Assembly: GCA_973895155.1 (NCBI GenBank)
Contig: OZ316896.1
Coordinates: forward strand, 17,918,001 to 17,982,000
Direction of reading: 5' to 3'
Length of the DNA stretch: 64,000 bases
DNA from: Marsupella aquatica
Taxonomy: Eukaryota > Marchantiophyta
The notes below the pieces were generated by a model, which ran no database searches, was not told the origin of the DNA, and saw only the letters and a program-made list of their open reading frames with translations. Each line of letters begins with the position of its first letter. Within the stretch, counting starts at the first letter, position 1. Below are positions 10,101-22,262 of the stretch, in pieces. Position numbers and translations under genes: made by a program.

Positions 10101-12724
10101 GTTGTTTTGGAAAAGTTATAATTAACGCAAACCTTCTATACATGAATGCTTAGAACTAAATGGATAGTTGGAGTTTCCTTATTGAAATGTAGTAGATGAC
10201 GAGCTCATTCATGTGAACGAATAAATCCTTGCTTTACTTATTTTAAATTGATTTTTTTTAATAAATAGAAAATTATGTAGTCTTAGCCTCAAACTAAAAT
10301 GTTTTCTCTCTTAAGTAAACCGCATGCACTCCTCTAGACCTGACGGTAAAGCGATGACTTTTCAATGTGTTGGTGAAACAGCGTGAATATATCTACTTTT
10401 CTGAGAAAGGCTCCGGGAAAGGCTTTCCTCCGGGGGCTCTCACAAGAACTCTACCAGAAAACGCAACACCAGAGAATTCGACCAAGGTCTTCCACAAGTA
10501 TAAAGTTTGTGACAGGTGTTCAATGTACCCCATAGAAGGGCCGAGATTCCACTCTCGGGTGCAATTCAACTATGACTTGTGTGCCCGGTGTTTCGAGAAA
10601 GGTGGTCACACAAAAGACGAGTACTCTCGTATCGATCTACCTCCTGTAAGTAACCCCAAGCGACTGACCTCTTGCAAAAATTTAAATTATTTTCCATGAG
10701 CGTTTCATCTGATCACACGAAACTGTGTCTATGGAAGGTTTGGCTTGTACATTCAAACATAAAATTCCGATTTGATCATAAGAGTGTTAGTATTGAAAAT
10801 ATAGTCCATGATCCACCTTCTGTAATACATGTACTAAGCTCCTTTCAGAATGTAGAAAGACCGTATAGAAAGTCAATAAATTGATTTGATTAGAAGATGT
10901 TGAGGGAAGGTAAGAGAGTCGACGCGCGAACTGGTCAGACCTTCGATGTGCCGGTATTTATTTAGAATTTTTGAATAGAATCTTCAGAGTAAATTTTTTA
11001 AGACTTTTTTTTATAAATTTGCGGACGATGATGGAAAATGAATTGCTAACATCTTGAATTTGGAGTTTTGAGGCTGTCCTCTTCAACCTCGCAATGATAT
11101 ACTACTGAAGAGGAGATGCACATGATTACATTAAGAAACAAATTCTAAGATGGCGGTAGACCGAGGAGTAAGCACAAGAACATTTTCTAATGAATTATTT
11201 TCATTCTGTGGGGATTCAATATAAACTGACTTTTGAGTTGATCTTTGTTCGATATTCAGGCTATCAATGTGGGTGGAGGAGCAAGTGTACTGTCCTCTGA
11301 TAAGGTTTGTTTTTCTTTTTTTGCGCAAAGTGGAAGGGAAATCCTGCGGATGATGAGGTTTGTTGGTGGGGTTTGGAAAAAGTTAATGTGGAAAAACTCT
11401 GTAACCTTCGTAGAGATACCTTCATAGAGATGAAAACATATATGAATACATAGAATTAATGTATAAGTAGGTGGTTCTTCTTCTCGGGATGTACAAGCTG
11501 AAGAGCTCCTTTGGTGTGAATGGAAAAACGTTCCTTGTTTTCTGTTAACTAAAACAATGCTCTAAAGAGATAGGACCTTCCAGTATGACTAGAATGTTTT
11601 CTGGAAATTTTCCTAGATATATGTCTGGACTTATAATTGACCAAATGGTAGAAACTTTTGTACTGTGAGAAGATATATCTGTACTTTGAGGCTGTCCATA
11701 AGTCTCTCAAACATATATTCTGAAAGAGAGGATGAATGTGATTACATCTAGATGCAAATTCTAAGACGGTAGGTTGGATCGATCCTGTCAGTTTAGATGT
11801 TTTAAATTCCAAGGCAAAGTCTAAGACGATCGTAGAGGACCAAGTACCAGCAAATTTCGTATTGAATCATCATTAGGATTAACTCGAAGCTGCGGCCTTC
11901 GTACTTAAATACGCTTACAGTCGTCAAGCCAGTTGCAAACTGTGAAAGAAACTAACCTGTTGTGTGGTGGGGTTGATGGGCTTTGGTAGGACTTGCCCAT
12001 TCTTGAAGGAACCACATTGTGCAAAATGCGAAATCTGAGATACTTGACGATGTCTGGCTTAACCATTGATCAAACTCATGGTGCAACACTGCCGTTCACA
12101 CTTGTTTCCCTTCGGATGGCTGGGATGCAGTTTTCTGATTTTCCTTTCCGCCCAATCGACCATGAGCGGATGGCCATTCTGAAGATAGAGTGGTGTTCTG
12201 GTCTGCGTACCCTTCCCAGTACTTTTGGCCAACTCTCATCCCTTCAAGAGTTACATATATGGGGGGCTCGTCATTTGAAGACCTTGCCTGAATCGCTCGG
12301 TCTTTTACCGAAGCTGACATCTCTAAGCTTTTCCAGTTGTTCAACTCTAGTGGAGTTACCGCAAACGTTTGACCAATTGGTATGTTTGGAAACACTAGAA
12401 ATTAATTTCTGCGATGCTCTATCAGGCTTGCCAAAGTCGTTTGGATATTTGTCGAAGCTCAAATATCTGGATATCAGAGGCTGTTGTCGTCTTCACACCC
12501 TACCTGATACATTCCTGGAGCTTCAAGGATTGGAGCGCCTATACCTCTTGCACACATCGTTGCAGAGCATTCCCAACTTGGAGAATGTTAGGTCATTGAA
12601 AGATCTCAGAGTATATCAGCATACTCCTTATATCAGTATCCCAAGTGTGTCCGAGTTGCTGCTTCGGAAGGCCACTCATGAAGCTCGTGACGTTCAGGAG
12701 GAAACTGGTCATGAAGAAAGTTGA
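7164..12724 (+). CDS. Alpha/beta-hydrolase-NB-ARC-ZZ-LRR immune receptor (HNL-class NLR)
   Basis: Inferred exons are 7164-7229, 7451-8101, 8442-8645, 8714-9769, 10382-10645 and 11990-12724, with all junctions in phase 0. They encode about 991 residues. Residues 23-307 form an alpha/beta hydrolase: FFHGFQ, nucleophile elbow GHSFGG (Ser about 139), YSTPHHG, and a histidine in DADHISICRP. Residues 308-659 are an NB-ARC: P-loop GMGGIGKTT, LLLVLDDV, RFVVTSRD, CGGLALTLEVIG, and MHEQLL where most NLRs have MHD. Next come a ZZ finger exon and LRRs. NLRs are nucleotide-switch immune receptors in the cytosol; the hydrolase would replace the TIR or CC signalling domain. The start ATG at 7164 is chosen because it opens a 66-bp phase-0 exon ending CAG/GTATCT. 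The LRR is short for an NLR. The hydrolase and NB-ARC are certain; exon 1 and the joining of the ZZ exon are inferred. Two short extra phase-0 exons (10020-10076, 11260-11304) are possible. Confidence 0.8.
9990..10330 (+). repeat. Intragenic duplicated segment, copy A
   Basis: This segment and 11235-11480 share TATCAATGTGG, a GGAGGAG stretch, GAGGTTTGTTGGTGG and a following ATGAATGCTTAGAACTAA-like run. Copy A contains a possible 57-bp phase-0 exon (10020-10076) beginning DIAAINV and ending SLLE before GTTTGT. The two copies flank the ZZ exon, so the segment may have duplicated when that exon arrived, or independently. Confidence 0.45.
10382..10645 (+). CDS. NBR1-like ZZ zinc-finger exon inside the NLR gene
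   Basis: This 88-codon exon is bounded by AAACAG/ before 10382 and CCT/GTAAGT after 10645, both phase 0. The domain carries CDRC, then PIEGPRF, then NYDLCARCF, and ends EYSRIDLP. The four cysteines of the first zinc site (CxxC and LCxxC) are present. The middle cysteine pair and the closing histidines of a canonical ZZ are missing, the pattern I recall for ZZ domains of plant NBR1 autophagy receptors. ZZ fingers bind N-termini or partner proteins. In this place it could be an integrated decoy. Alternatively it is the exon of an unrelated gene sitting in the NLR intron; no separate start, stop or further exon was found. Confidence 0.65.
11235..11480 (+). repeat. Intragenic duplicated segment, copy B
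   Basis: Second copy of the segment at 9990-10330. It holds a possible 45-bp phase-0 exon (11260-11304; reads AINVGGGASVLSSDK) between TTCAG and GTTTGT. Whether either mini-exon is used is unknown. Confidence 0.4.
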
Positions 12725-13135
12725 GCTCCTGCAAGTAATGTTTTACCAGCAAACATTACTCTGGCTAGTGTCGCCCGGGTTGGGAAGAGCTGCAACTGAA
12801 ACGCCTGTCAGTGAAACACGTCGGGTCTTTTGTGACAATTTGTCGATTCCTTCCGACTATATTGTTTAGTGGATCTAGACATGAGAGATGAAGGCACGGC
12901 AGAATTCACTTGCAATAATTGTCGGGGAGCAGATACCTACATCCGGATTGCACGTGATGCCTTGAATCCATGGGCGAGGGAAACATTTATATGCAGGAAC
13001 ACATCCAGGGAAATGTGCAATATTGCTGTACTGAAGCTTAAGGACTGGAAATTTGGTTTGATAGCAGTGTGCCCAATCCACATGATTATGCTTTGAATCT
13101 TACTGAATTTGGGAATGTTAGGTGCATCGAAGGCC
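12725..13135 (+). other. NLR 3'-flank repeat, copy 3 (downstream of intact gene)
   Basis: This is the counterpart of 1173-1590 and 5815-6135, here in its natural place directly after an LRR stop codon. It is likely 3' UTR plus flank. Shared landmarks include CTCTGGCTAGTGTCG, GTGGATCTAGACATGAGAGATG and CCGGATTGCACGTGATGCC. Confidence 0.55.
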
Positions 13136-16100
13136 TGACTTCGAGGTGCTCTGCGCACTGGCTGAGTGGGTACTGGCACGTACTGATCCCAAACGGTACT
13201 CGATGGAGGAAACATCTGTCAGGGAGTCACGGGAAATTCACACTTCCCTCCGCTGGTCCGAGGAGGCTGGGATGCGACGAGACGAGAGTTAAGGCTACCA
13301 TTGAATTGGGGGCGACAATGGATGGACTGGAAATGTGATCGACTAGCAGCTCTAGGCTGATAAGGCTAGCTAGCCTACTTGAATTTGCACATCAGATCGT
13401 GCAGATCGAAGCATGCCAGATGGCTGGCTCACTTGAATGGACGAAGTTCTGTAGACTAATTGTTTAGCTTTCTTGAGGTTGCACTGTTCTCCATCGCAAT
13501 TTGCGTGACATTCTGATGCCATCGTCCGGGTCCGTCCTTTTATTTCATTGTCATGATTGATATTCAGGATCGACGGAATCGTACCCATTGACAGAGAATG
13601 TTTTTTCGAGATCTCTAAATAATTCACCACTCCCCAAATTGATTCTCCTACCCAACCCCGTTGTTCTCTGGATTCCTGTCTGCATTGCGCATGAGCAAGC
13701 GTTCCCCCTCCCCTACTTTTCCCTTCTATTTGCCAGATCCTTATCTAGAGAAGAGAGGTTTAAGGTCTAGAGGGACCCAATGGCTTGAATATGGCGAGAT
13801 TGCACATTTCCTTTCACTGAAGGAGCAAAAACGCCAATCACACTTCTGTCCCAAAATGGGGAAAATGGTTGGCCTGGACCAAGCTCTGCCTGCACTCTCC
13901 ACCCCCATAGCTCTCCTTGTGACTCGACTCTCTTTGTACTGATCCTGCTGCCTCTCCTTCCGAGCTTGCAGCAGCCATCCCTTTGGCTTTGGAGCTCTCG
14001 GCTACCGCCATACTAAGCTGTAAAGCTCAATGTTGCCAACGCTTCCTTGTGTGCATATTAATTAAGTTGCCAAGGAAAGTCGCTCTTTGGTGGACTTGTT
14101 CATGAGCTCGCATTTGTCCCTCACTTTGGTTGATGTGGGACTTCTTTGGTGCACGATGGACGACACAATGTTCATCCTAATTAGTGTTAGGAACAAATTA
14201 GCGTCACTACCAAATAAGTGTTAGTAACACTAACCTTTGAAAGTTATCTTAAAGTCCATGACAAAACCTGGATTCACGAGGTTTCACCACTTTTAGTACT
14301 TTTTTTCTAAAATTGTGGAGCAAAGTCTCCCCCTCGAGGTGAGGAATGTGGAAAAGGGAGAAGTCTCGAACACTTTTCCTTTTATATGGCCAATGGTGAT
14401 TTAAGTTCAAAGTAAGACTAATTCTTGTCCGTTTTTGAAAGTAGTTTCTTTCCACTCCTGTTTAAAGTTCTAGGAAAAAATGGGTCATCTTGAGTCTCCA
14501 AAGTAACACTAACTCTTGTGTATTTTCAAAATAGTTTTGTTTCCCACTATGAGCCTAAATGCCCATTCTTTGAGTATTAATACTAGGAATGATGACAAAA
14601 ATGATCTTGCGTCATTCATTTAGACATACATAGAATGATCTATCTTTCTTTCCATCTGCAAATTTTGGTGGGGCCCTAGAGTCACATCCTAGATAGATCT
14701 AGCTTCTATTCCCGCTTTATTAGTACTATATTTCCACTCTTGAGGCCAAAGTAACACTGATTCATGTGTGCAGAATTAATATTATAACAGAATTAGAGTG
14801 AGTAATACTAATTAATGGGTAGAGCCCAAAATTGGCCCCTTGCATATTATAATACTAATCAATATGAACAGCTCAAGAGGTTAACTCAGTGTACATTTTG
14901 GGGTTATGCACCCATCCTAGCCTAATATAATTGCATCTATTTTATCAAGAAAAATTTCCAAAAATATTCTTAATTTTCAATATGGATTATTTATTGTACT
15001 TTATAGAAGGCATATATTAGAGAACATTTTATAAATGTGAGTTTAATATACCTTCTTTTGTCTCTTACGCTTTTTAAGTTTTTAGCTAATTTCAAGCAAA
15101 AATATTTATTTTGGATCACTTTCCTACAATTTTTTTCTATTAGGACCCCCCCCCCCCCCCCAGGTAAACAATGTAGCTTTTCATGGTAAATGGATGCAGC
15201 CATTGTAAAAAGGTCTCCTCCACATATTTCCTATCAAAACATTGAAAATGGGACCTTGTTTGTTAATTTCCATACTTCCAATTACATTTACATTTGTTCA
15301 AATTATCATGACATGCATGGTTACTGTATTGTTATCACACTTTAAATCTAACAATACAAATGGCACCTTCATTTTCTGGGGTTTACCTGGTGTTTGTCTC
15401 CATGGAAGGATGGCCAGATTGAACAATCTATTGTTTCCAGTATGTAGAGCTCTCACAACTCCCATCATGACTGCAGCGCGTGAACTGTGATGGTACCCTA
15501 CCCAGGGATACCAGCCAAGAATTATAGTGATCGATCAAGTGAACGTCCCGATAGTGAGGTTCTGTATAGACACAAAAGACTGACACTCAAGGCGCTTGGA
15601 TGGAGTGACTACCAACCTTGATAGGCACAATCTAGACATTGATTACACTCCCATAGACAAGTGGTATTTGCAATTTTCTCCATGTACTTGACCGTTACAC
15701 TAAAGTTTGATTGTGTTTGTGTGAGACCCCATAACCAAGAATTGTGTCAGATATCAAAGACCTTGTTATTGGATACATAGTGCTAAATGTGTAATTTGGG
15801 TCAATCTTCTTAAGTTCTTAAAGGTACAAGACAAAGAGCCTCGGGGGCCTCACTCCAAGAGAGTTCCCATATCACGTGAGTTTCAAGTAGTGAACACCCT
15901 CAAACTTAATAATATTAAGCAAAATTTTAATTTTTTCCCTAACTTTATCAATGGAACATTTCAAGTTCATCTTTTGACCCTTGGAGTGAGCCTTCCAATG
16001 TTTCTTAATTTTTGTCACTTGCACTGGAGATGAGCTTGGTGGTACCATTTGCAGCTACATTGATTGGAAACAGAACATTCAAGGAGAGTACAATGTCTAA

Positions 16101-16830
16101 TTGGAAGGTGAGCAATGCAAAGTTTGAGTCATGGCCTCATTCACAATTGGAGGACCCAAAAGGAACGTCACACTCAGAAGTGACCATAGTTTATGATGCT
16201 TTAGGACATCATTTGTAAGGTGTAATGAGATGTATATGCAAAATTTGATGTACTATACGTAATAAACATCCTGTAGGTTGGTAACATTCATTAAACTATC
16301 TAGCATTTGAGACTTTGAAGCTTTCCTTATATGTCCTTCAAAGATCGATAAAATGACTTGTCACGCAACGAGTCACATCATTTCAGGACTAGAAAGGACT
16401 CTAAAACTTGCATTTTAGACAATGAAATTTTACCAAGGCATGGCATACTAATAGAATAATCTTATATTTCAAAACTCAAATATTGACACACACTGAACCT
16501 TTATGTACATGACACAAATAATAAGTAATTTTGGCTTATTTAGGGCCATTAATAAAAGGATCCCTTAAAAAAGTTAAAAACTTGATTTATCTACATGGTG
16601 AGGTAGGTTATACCATGTAAAATAGTCTTGTGAAAAAATTAGATTTAAATGTCTTGAGATAAACTCATGATGAAGCTTTTTCCATGTTACGAAAGTCATT
16701 TCTCACTTCTAATGTTTTTGAGTCTTGAAAGTGGTTCCTGCAAGGTACACCCAATTGTGAATGAGACCTCATGGCTCTTTGCGCAGGGTCCTCATTTCTT
16801 TTCTTTTGACCCATCACGTGCGAATAAGTA
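13136..16830. other. Gene-poor AT-rich region with weak internal repeats
   Basis: No gene is recognised. From about 14200 to 14780 there are loose copies of a segment containing AAGTAACACTAACTCTTGTG and TTTCCCACT. A 16-base C run lies at 15146-15161. Short open frames here (for example 15242-15490, 16667-16951) have no motif or splice support. Confidence 0.4.
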
Positions 16831-16839
16831 TACGGTGAG

Positions 16840-18245
16840 TGGTGGGCCTAGCCACCCAGCGCCCTCACCAATCCCAACACTTGCGCCCAAGTGCCCTTGG
16901 TGCCCGAACGCCTCCACGGAATACCTCGAGCAAGCATTCAAGTGCCTCTAGCACCACCAGCAGCCTCTCCCATACGAAGCCGCACTTGCTCACCTACACG
17001 ACCTCTACTCAACGGTCCTCACTATCTGCACAAACAACCAAGCACTTCAATAAGTAACCCCTCCGGATCTAGACTTGCCAAGTCTAGCATCCTAACTCAA
17101 GCTCAATAGACGTTGGTAAATAGGTCAGCGATAGGTCCTCCCGATGCCATAAGTCGGAACCAGAACCCACGTCCACTGTCCGTCCAGGACAGCTCCTTCC
17201 TTGGGCGCGGCCCGGGTTCCCCCTCGTACCTATCCATCACCAACTGACCGTCCTGACCTCAGGACATGCTCATGGCCCAAATAGCGTAGCTTGTCCTAAA
17301 GCTTGTCCCAAGCGGGGTCCCAAGCTTGTCCCAACGCTCAGCCTCCATACCTACTTGGCCTTGCCTCCCCAACGCAAGCTCCCTTGGGAGACTGAACGCG
17401 GCTTGGCTGCTGTTCGGCAGGATTTGGTACACGGGCGAGATAACACCCGCAAACCACAAGAACCCATGGCACCCCCAGACCCAGATGAGCTGAGGAGGGC
17501 GTTTAGGGTTTCCAACACACCTAAGAAGTCCTCCAACGGACTTCCTGTTGGGAAGATATCGCCATTTCCGTTTGGCGGTTTCCCTTAGTGTCGCGACCGC
17601 CACGGCTCACGACTTCGGTTTGCCCTTAGCCCCCAGGGAGACACCACTCCTCTCATATATGCTTCTGGAGACCTGCCACCCCCGGATCAGCTTTGGTCCC
17701 TAAACATTTGGCCCCCAACCCGGATCCCATCGCGCATAATGGGCGCGCCACCAACTGGCAACGCCCATAACTTTCTTGATAGGCATCCGCAAGCGGAGTG
17801 CCTTAGCCCGTTGCGACCGGGCCGACCCAGTGCTCATGCCTAGGCCCTCAGGTCTGATCGTCGCTCGGGGCCCCCGACCGGCCCAACCCGACTCGGGCCA
17901 CAACTTGCGCCACAAGCATCCGTTGCCAATGGCATCAACTCCATTGGCCTTGGGCCCAAGAGGAGCTCACTCCCAAGCCCTCAGAACTCAAAGCCCATCC
18001 GATGGTCCTGACGGCCACCCTTGAGCCCAACCCATTTCCCCTTGACCCAACCAACCATAGGCTAGTCCAAGTCCTTAGTGTGTGTCCCCAGCTTGGCCCT
18101 TTGCCTCGCTAGTGCCACGTCTCATTGCCCACAAGTCTCCCCATGCTAAGTCCTCCCGGGATGGCCTATCCGGGCCTGGACCATAAGGGAGCTCGGCGTC
18201 GGAGTCAGCGACGCCGGAGCTAAGTGTTCGAGTTCCGCGACTCGG
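16840..18245. repeat. GC-rich block, probable decayed retroelement
   Basis: About 1.4 kb is much richer in G+C than both flanks, especially C-rich on this strand (many GCCC and CCAAC runs), with sharp edges to AT-rich DNA. Open frames on both strands are by-products of the composition and carry no motif. The abrupt shift suggests inserted DNA such as part of a GC-rich LTR retrotransposon, but no LTR pair, TIR or target duplication was found. Confidence 0.35.
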
Positions 18246-19386
18246 TGTTTTAATTGCGACTAGTAATAAAAAGACTTTAAATTTTTTTGGAAGAACACGA
18301 GGGGTGTATTAATCCATTTTTGAGAATTATAATAATCATATGGGTTTTTAACAATATATGAAAATATTCCAAGAATATTCCAAAATATCAGGGATTAAAA
18401 TACCCTCTAAATTTTTTAATTTTTTTATGTTTTAGGGTGCTTTTTCCCCCAAATCTTTGTGCATGATATAAGACCCTCTTTGGAGTGAGGCTCCCACGCA
18501 CCCGTTTAGAAAATTGTTGGTATCACCACGGAGTTGATTGTAGGGAGAACTACCACAAACAATTTTGGTCAAAACTGAGTTTGTTTGCCCCCCAAATCAC
18601 CAAAATGCTACCAAAAAAGTGCTCTCAAATATCAGGAGTTTTCTATAGAACGGTTCTTGATAGGAAGCATTTCCCAAGTGACAGGGTTGTTTGAGTGGTG
18701 ATTCTGAACCGTTCCATTGTGTGGGTGCACCACATATATTGCTACAAGGAATAATGCAGGAGAAAGGGGGGGGGGCTGAAAACAAACTACTGTAAGTAGG
18801 TGCAGCCTGTCACATGCATTGAGGCAGTTCTAGAACCTGGGTGCTCCCAATAAATTACAGTCCGTGCTAAAGGGGCCTCTAAGAACAATTCTCTGGCTCA
18901 ACACATTTGGGTCACTCCAAGCTCCAAGCTCGCATTGAATATTATTGCCATCACTTGATCAATGCAACCGCATTGTCAAGAAATTTTCTGCTGTTCTTCC
19001 CGAGGTCCTTCCCGAGGTCCTTCCCATGCTGCCTGAGCTCCCGAAAATGCAAGAAAACTTCAAACCCTCCATTTGAAGTCATCGCTTGCTTGTTTTAGCG
19101 TTCCGCCCACGGAAATGACCAGCTCTCATTGCCTTCAACAAATGCTCGGTTCAAGAACAGTCACCAAATTGTCAAAACAAGAATTAAACTGACAGATCAA
19201 ATCATTGATTACTTAGCGTTTAGACCTTTGAAATACTGAGAGACCATTCCAATCAAAAATCAATCTCCTCTATCTTTTAAGAATTCCCCCTTGTACTTTC
19301 ACACAACAAACCTTTGGGAGACTTAATCTTGTGGATGATCTCCTTGCTGGATTGCTCTGACATCACCTATTGAGAAAATCAACAAT
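18246..19386. other. Intergenic, nothing recognised
   Basis: AT-rich at first, then mixed. It includes a run of nine G near 18766 and a CTTCCCGAGGTC direct doublet near 18995. No protein or RNA gene is seen. Confidence 0.35.
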
Positions 19387-19730
19387 GTTGTACACAAGAA
19401 ACCAGCAAACACACATTACACGAATGCCATGGATACGCGGTTCTCAGACGTGGTTCACCTTCATCAAGTCTATGTTTATGGGCATACAAGAGCTTTACTA
19501 AGATTGGCCATCATAGTCACACCAAGCCTCCAAGTACAAGCTCCAAGATTGCCATTGTAGCTTCTGGCTTGCTTGCTCCCTCACAAATGAGCATGTCTCA
19601 CCAAAGAACTCTCCCCGCTCCTCTATATGCTAGGCATGTCTTGTCGTGTCTAACCACCATAAATTAAGGCCCTAATGTTGATTAAACAAAGAGAGGTTAA
19701 CCCAAGACTAAAAGTTAACCCTAACACTTA
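19387..19730 (+). mobile_element. Possible solo LTR
   Basis: The stretch begins TGTTGTACACAAG and ends AACCCTAACA, so it has TG..CA borders. It contains ACGTGGTTCACC and AGAGCTTTACT, also present in the clear solo LTR at 59228-59648 (TACGTGGTTCACC, AGAGCTTTACT) at similar spacing. The flanking 5-mers AACAA and CTTAG do not match, so no target duplication supports the borders; it may be truncated or wrongly bounded. Confidence 0.35.
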
Positions 19731-20590
19731 GTAATTTAGGCATGAGCTGCAAATTGCCACTTCTGGGAAGGAAGATTGTGTCAGTTTTGTGGAGAACACC
19801 TTGACTAGTTTGGGCATGAGCAGCAACTACTACCAGGTAAACTGATTAAATCTGATTGCAAACGGCCATGTGTCCATTTACAGGTCACATTTCAGTGGAG
19901 ACTGCAAAAGGTGTCATCCAAGCTGCATTATTAAATGCTCTGTGTTGGTCCATCCAAGCTTTGAAAATCCATCCAAGTTTCACAGGAGACCCTTTTGTCC
20001 ACCCAGACTATATATTTCTTTACAAATGCAATATGAAATCTTATAATAAAGATTGTTAAAACTCACATATTAGAGTTCTACCTAGATGGATTGGAGAGGA
20101 GGGTGCTCCAATCACAGGCCTAAACTGACCCCTAAACTGACTGACCATAAAATATGCTGAGCAGTTTGCTTGATGTCAAAAATACCAGGAGAGTTATTTC
20201 CTCCCTCATGCTAGACGAAACACATCCACTCCTGAGCTAAGTTTGTAGTGTTGTGATTTCTGGGTGACTTAAGGGAAAGCACCTCTAGGAAGCCTAAACA
20301 TAGTTCCCCCCCAGGTGTTGAACACCTACTATAGTAGTTACGGACCCCACTAGAGGTCCCTTCCAAAATTCCTGGCACCACAGCGTGCCACGTCAACAAC
20401 AACCGCAACAAACAAGATTCATCGGTTTTGTGAATCAAACTTATAGTTTTCATTTGTGTTTGTGTCAATTTGGGTGTAAAGTTTGGGACGCCGTGCCGTA
20501 AAAAGAAAAGTAAAAACATTGGAAATGCAAAGTCAGAGCAAGACTGTTAAAACTGTCATTATGTAACCGTTTTAGTTACATTTCCAATTT
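19731..20590. other. Intergenic, nothing recognised
   Basis: No gene is seen. A short perfect hairpin, AGGTGTTGAACACCT, lies near 20313. Open frames on either strand lack motifs. Confidence 0.3.
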
Positions 20591-20779
20591 TAAAACTTAA
20601 ATTCAAAGATTTATAAAAAGTATTTTTCATATAATAAATAATGACTAATAACTAACTTGATAACTTCCTTGTTAAACCGCAACTCCCGGTATGTAAGGAC
20701 CTCTCGTTTTGTACAGCCATTAATGCTGGGAAGAGCACATAGAAACCCAGGATCGGGGAGGAGGAATGGCTGGAATCTT

Positions 20780-21125
20780 GAAAGTTCATCAAATTTTATA
20801 CTCAAAACTATTTACTCATTCTCAAAACAAAAAATACTCAATCGTAGATCTCATTGAGATCTTTCTTTTGCACCCTAGATCACCTTCTAACATGGATGAA
20901 TAAGATTTCTAGAGACATTACAAAATGGACGGCAAAGATCCTAAAATCAACAAAATCGACAGCTAGGAAGGCTTGGATTTGTTTAATTTTTCATTTGAAA
21001 AATATTAACCCATTTGCAAAACGGACAGAACCCATCCATAGATCTATTTGAGATCTTTCTTTTGAGCCATACATTGGCCATTATGATGACGGACGAGATT
21101 TCTGGAGATAAGAAATGGAGACGGC
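20780..21125 (+). repeat. Degenerate ~190-bp direct duplication
   Basis: Two diverged copies each contain GATCTCATTGAGATCTTTCTTTTG or GATCTATTTGAGATCTTTC, then GAGATTTCT(A/G)GAGA and AAATGGA.ACGG. The copies follow each other without a gap. No coding potential. Confidence 0.45.
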
Positions 21126-21647
21126 TCAGATCGACTCTTCCCCCTGATTTTATTAGCCAAGGGGTCCACGAACCAATTAATGTCAATGTTAAACAACAAC
21201 TCAACTCAAATAAAAATGGTGGTAAACTCTTCTAAGTCTTAGCCACTTTATGTATTATAAAATACGAGCCCTATGCCCATGCATTGCACGGCGCAAGGAG
21301 GGCCCGGGCCCATAGGAGGTCGGGCCAGGGCATTTATGGGGCATTTATGGGGCAATGTGGGGAAGCACCTATGCGCCAGGGGTGCCCATTTCCTCCATCA
21401 ATGGTCAGGGAAACAGCCAAATAAATCCAACCATTGTGGATCTTTCTCGTCCAGGAGCTTTTTCTTGTATTGGGACAAAGGACAAAAAAATATAGGATCG
21501 CTTACTTTAGTTGTAAATATTAACATGTTGTGCCAATTTTTACCTTGCATGTCATTCAAATTTGTAGGGCACAGAAAATGAGAAATCTGGTCAAAGAAAA
21601 AGAATAAAGACAAAAAATGAATTGAGTTTAGTGTGAAGAAACAAAAA

Positions 21648-21838
21648 AGATAGTAACACATGCACGAGGATCAAGGAGGATACTCCCTTCATGATCCATT
21701 CAAGGAAGAAATGTGCATACTGAGTAGGGTGTACATATTAGATAGTAACACAATGCACCAGGATCAGGAGGATCTCCCCAGGATCCTCCATGATCCATGA
21801 AGGAACTAATGTACATACTCAATTGGGTGTACATATTA
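21648..21838 (+). repeat. ~92-bp tandem duplication
   Basis: AGATAGTAACACA at 21648 is repeated at 21740. Each copy runs through AGGATCAGGAGGAT, CATGATCCAT and GGGTGTACATATTA. Two units with small indels; noncoding. Confidence 0.65.
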
Positions 21839-22049
21839 CCTAGAGTGATACTACATAATTTTGTGTAATACTGGTAGGAATTAAATTATAGATATCATTT
21901 CAGTCAATAGAGGGCTACATACATTAATCAAATAAAAACCCATTCTCCCAATATTTGGGGTGATTTTTTACATTCGTCTTTTGTGTCATTTTCAGTGCCA
22001 AAAAAACAAAATCAATAAGGCAGGGCGTTGATGGCAAGGTGTTAGGTAA

Positions 22050-22262
22050 GGGACACACTTTTACTTGATGACATCTTTTTAGTTCACAATATCTTTCACA
22101 TAAGTACATCTTTGGTGAAATAATAATTTTTTATTAACATCTTTTTAAGTGATGATGTCTTTGTACTTCCCGACATGTTTCACATCACGACATCTTGGGC
22201 GACATGACATCTTGGGCGACACAACATTTTTTTCTTAACGACATCGTTTGTGTAACGCACAT
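22050..22262 (+). repeat. GACATCTT-rich degenerate short repeat
   Basis: The words GACATCTT, GACATGTT and TACATCTT alternate with TTCACAT and TTAACGAC at irregular spacing of about 15-40 bp. It is probably an old short-period array. Nothing suggests a gene. Confidence 0.4.

Noticed and set aside
19387-19730. Full-length LTR retrotransposon
   Set aside because: Only one LTR-like copy and no matching target duplication; kept only as a weak possible solo LTR.
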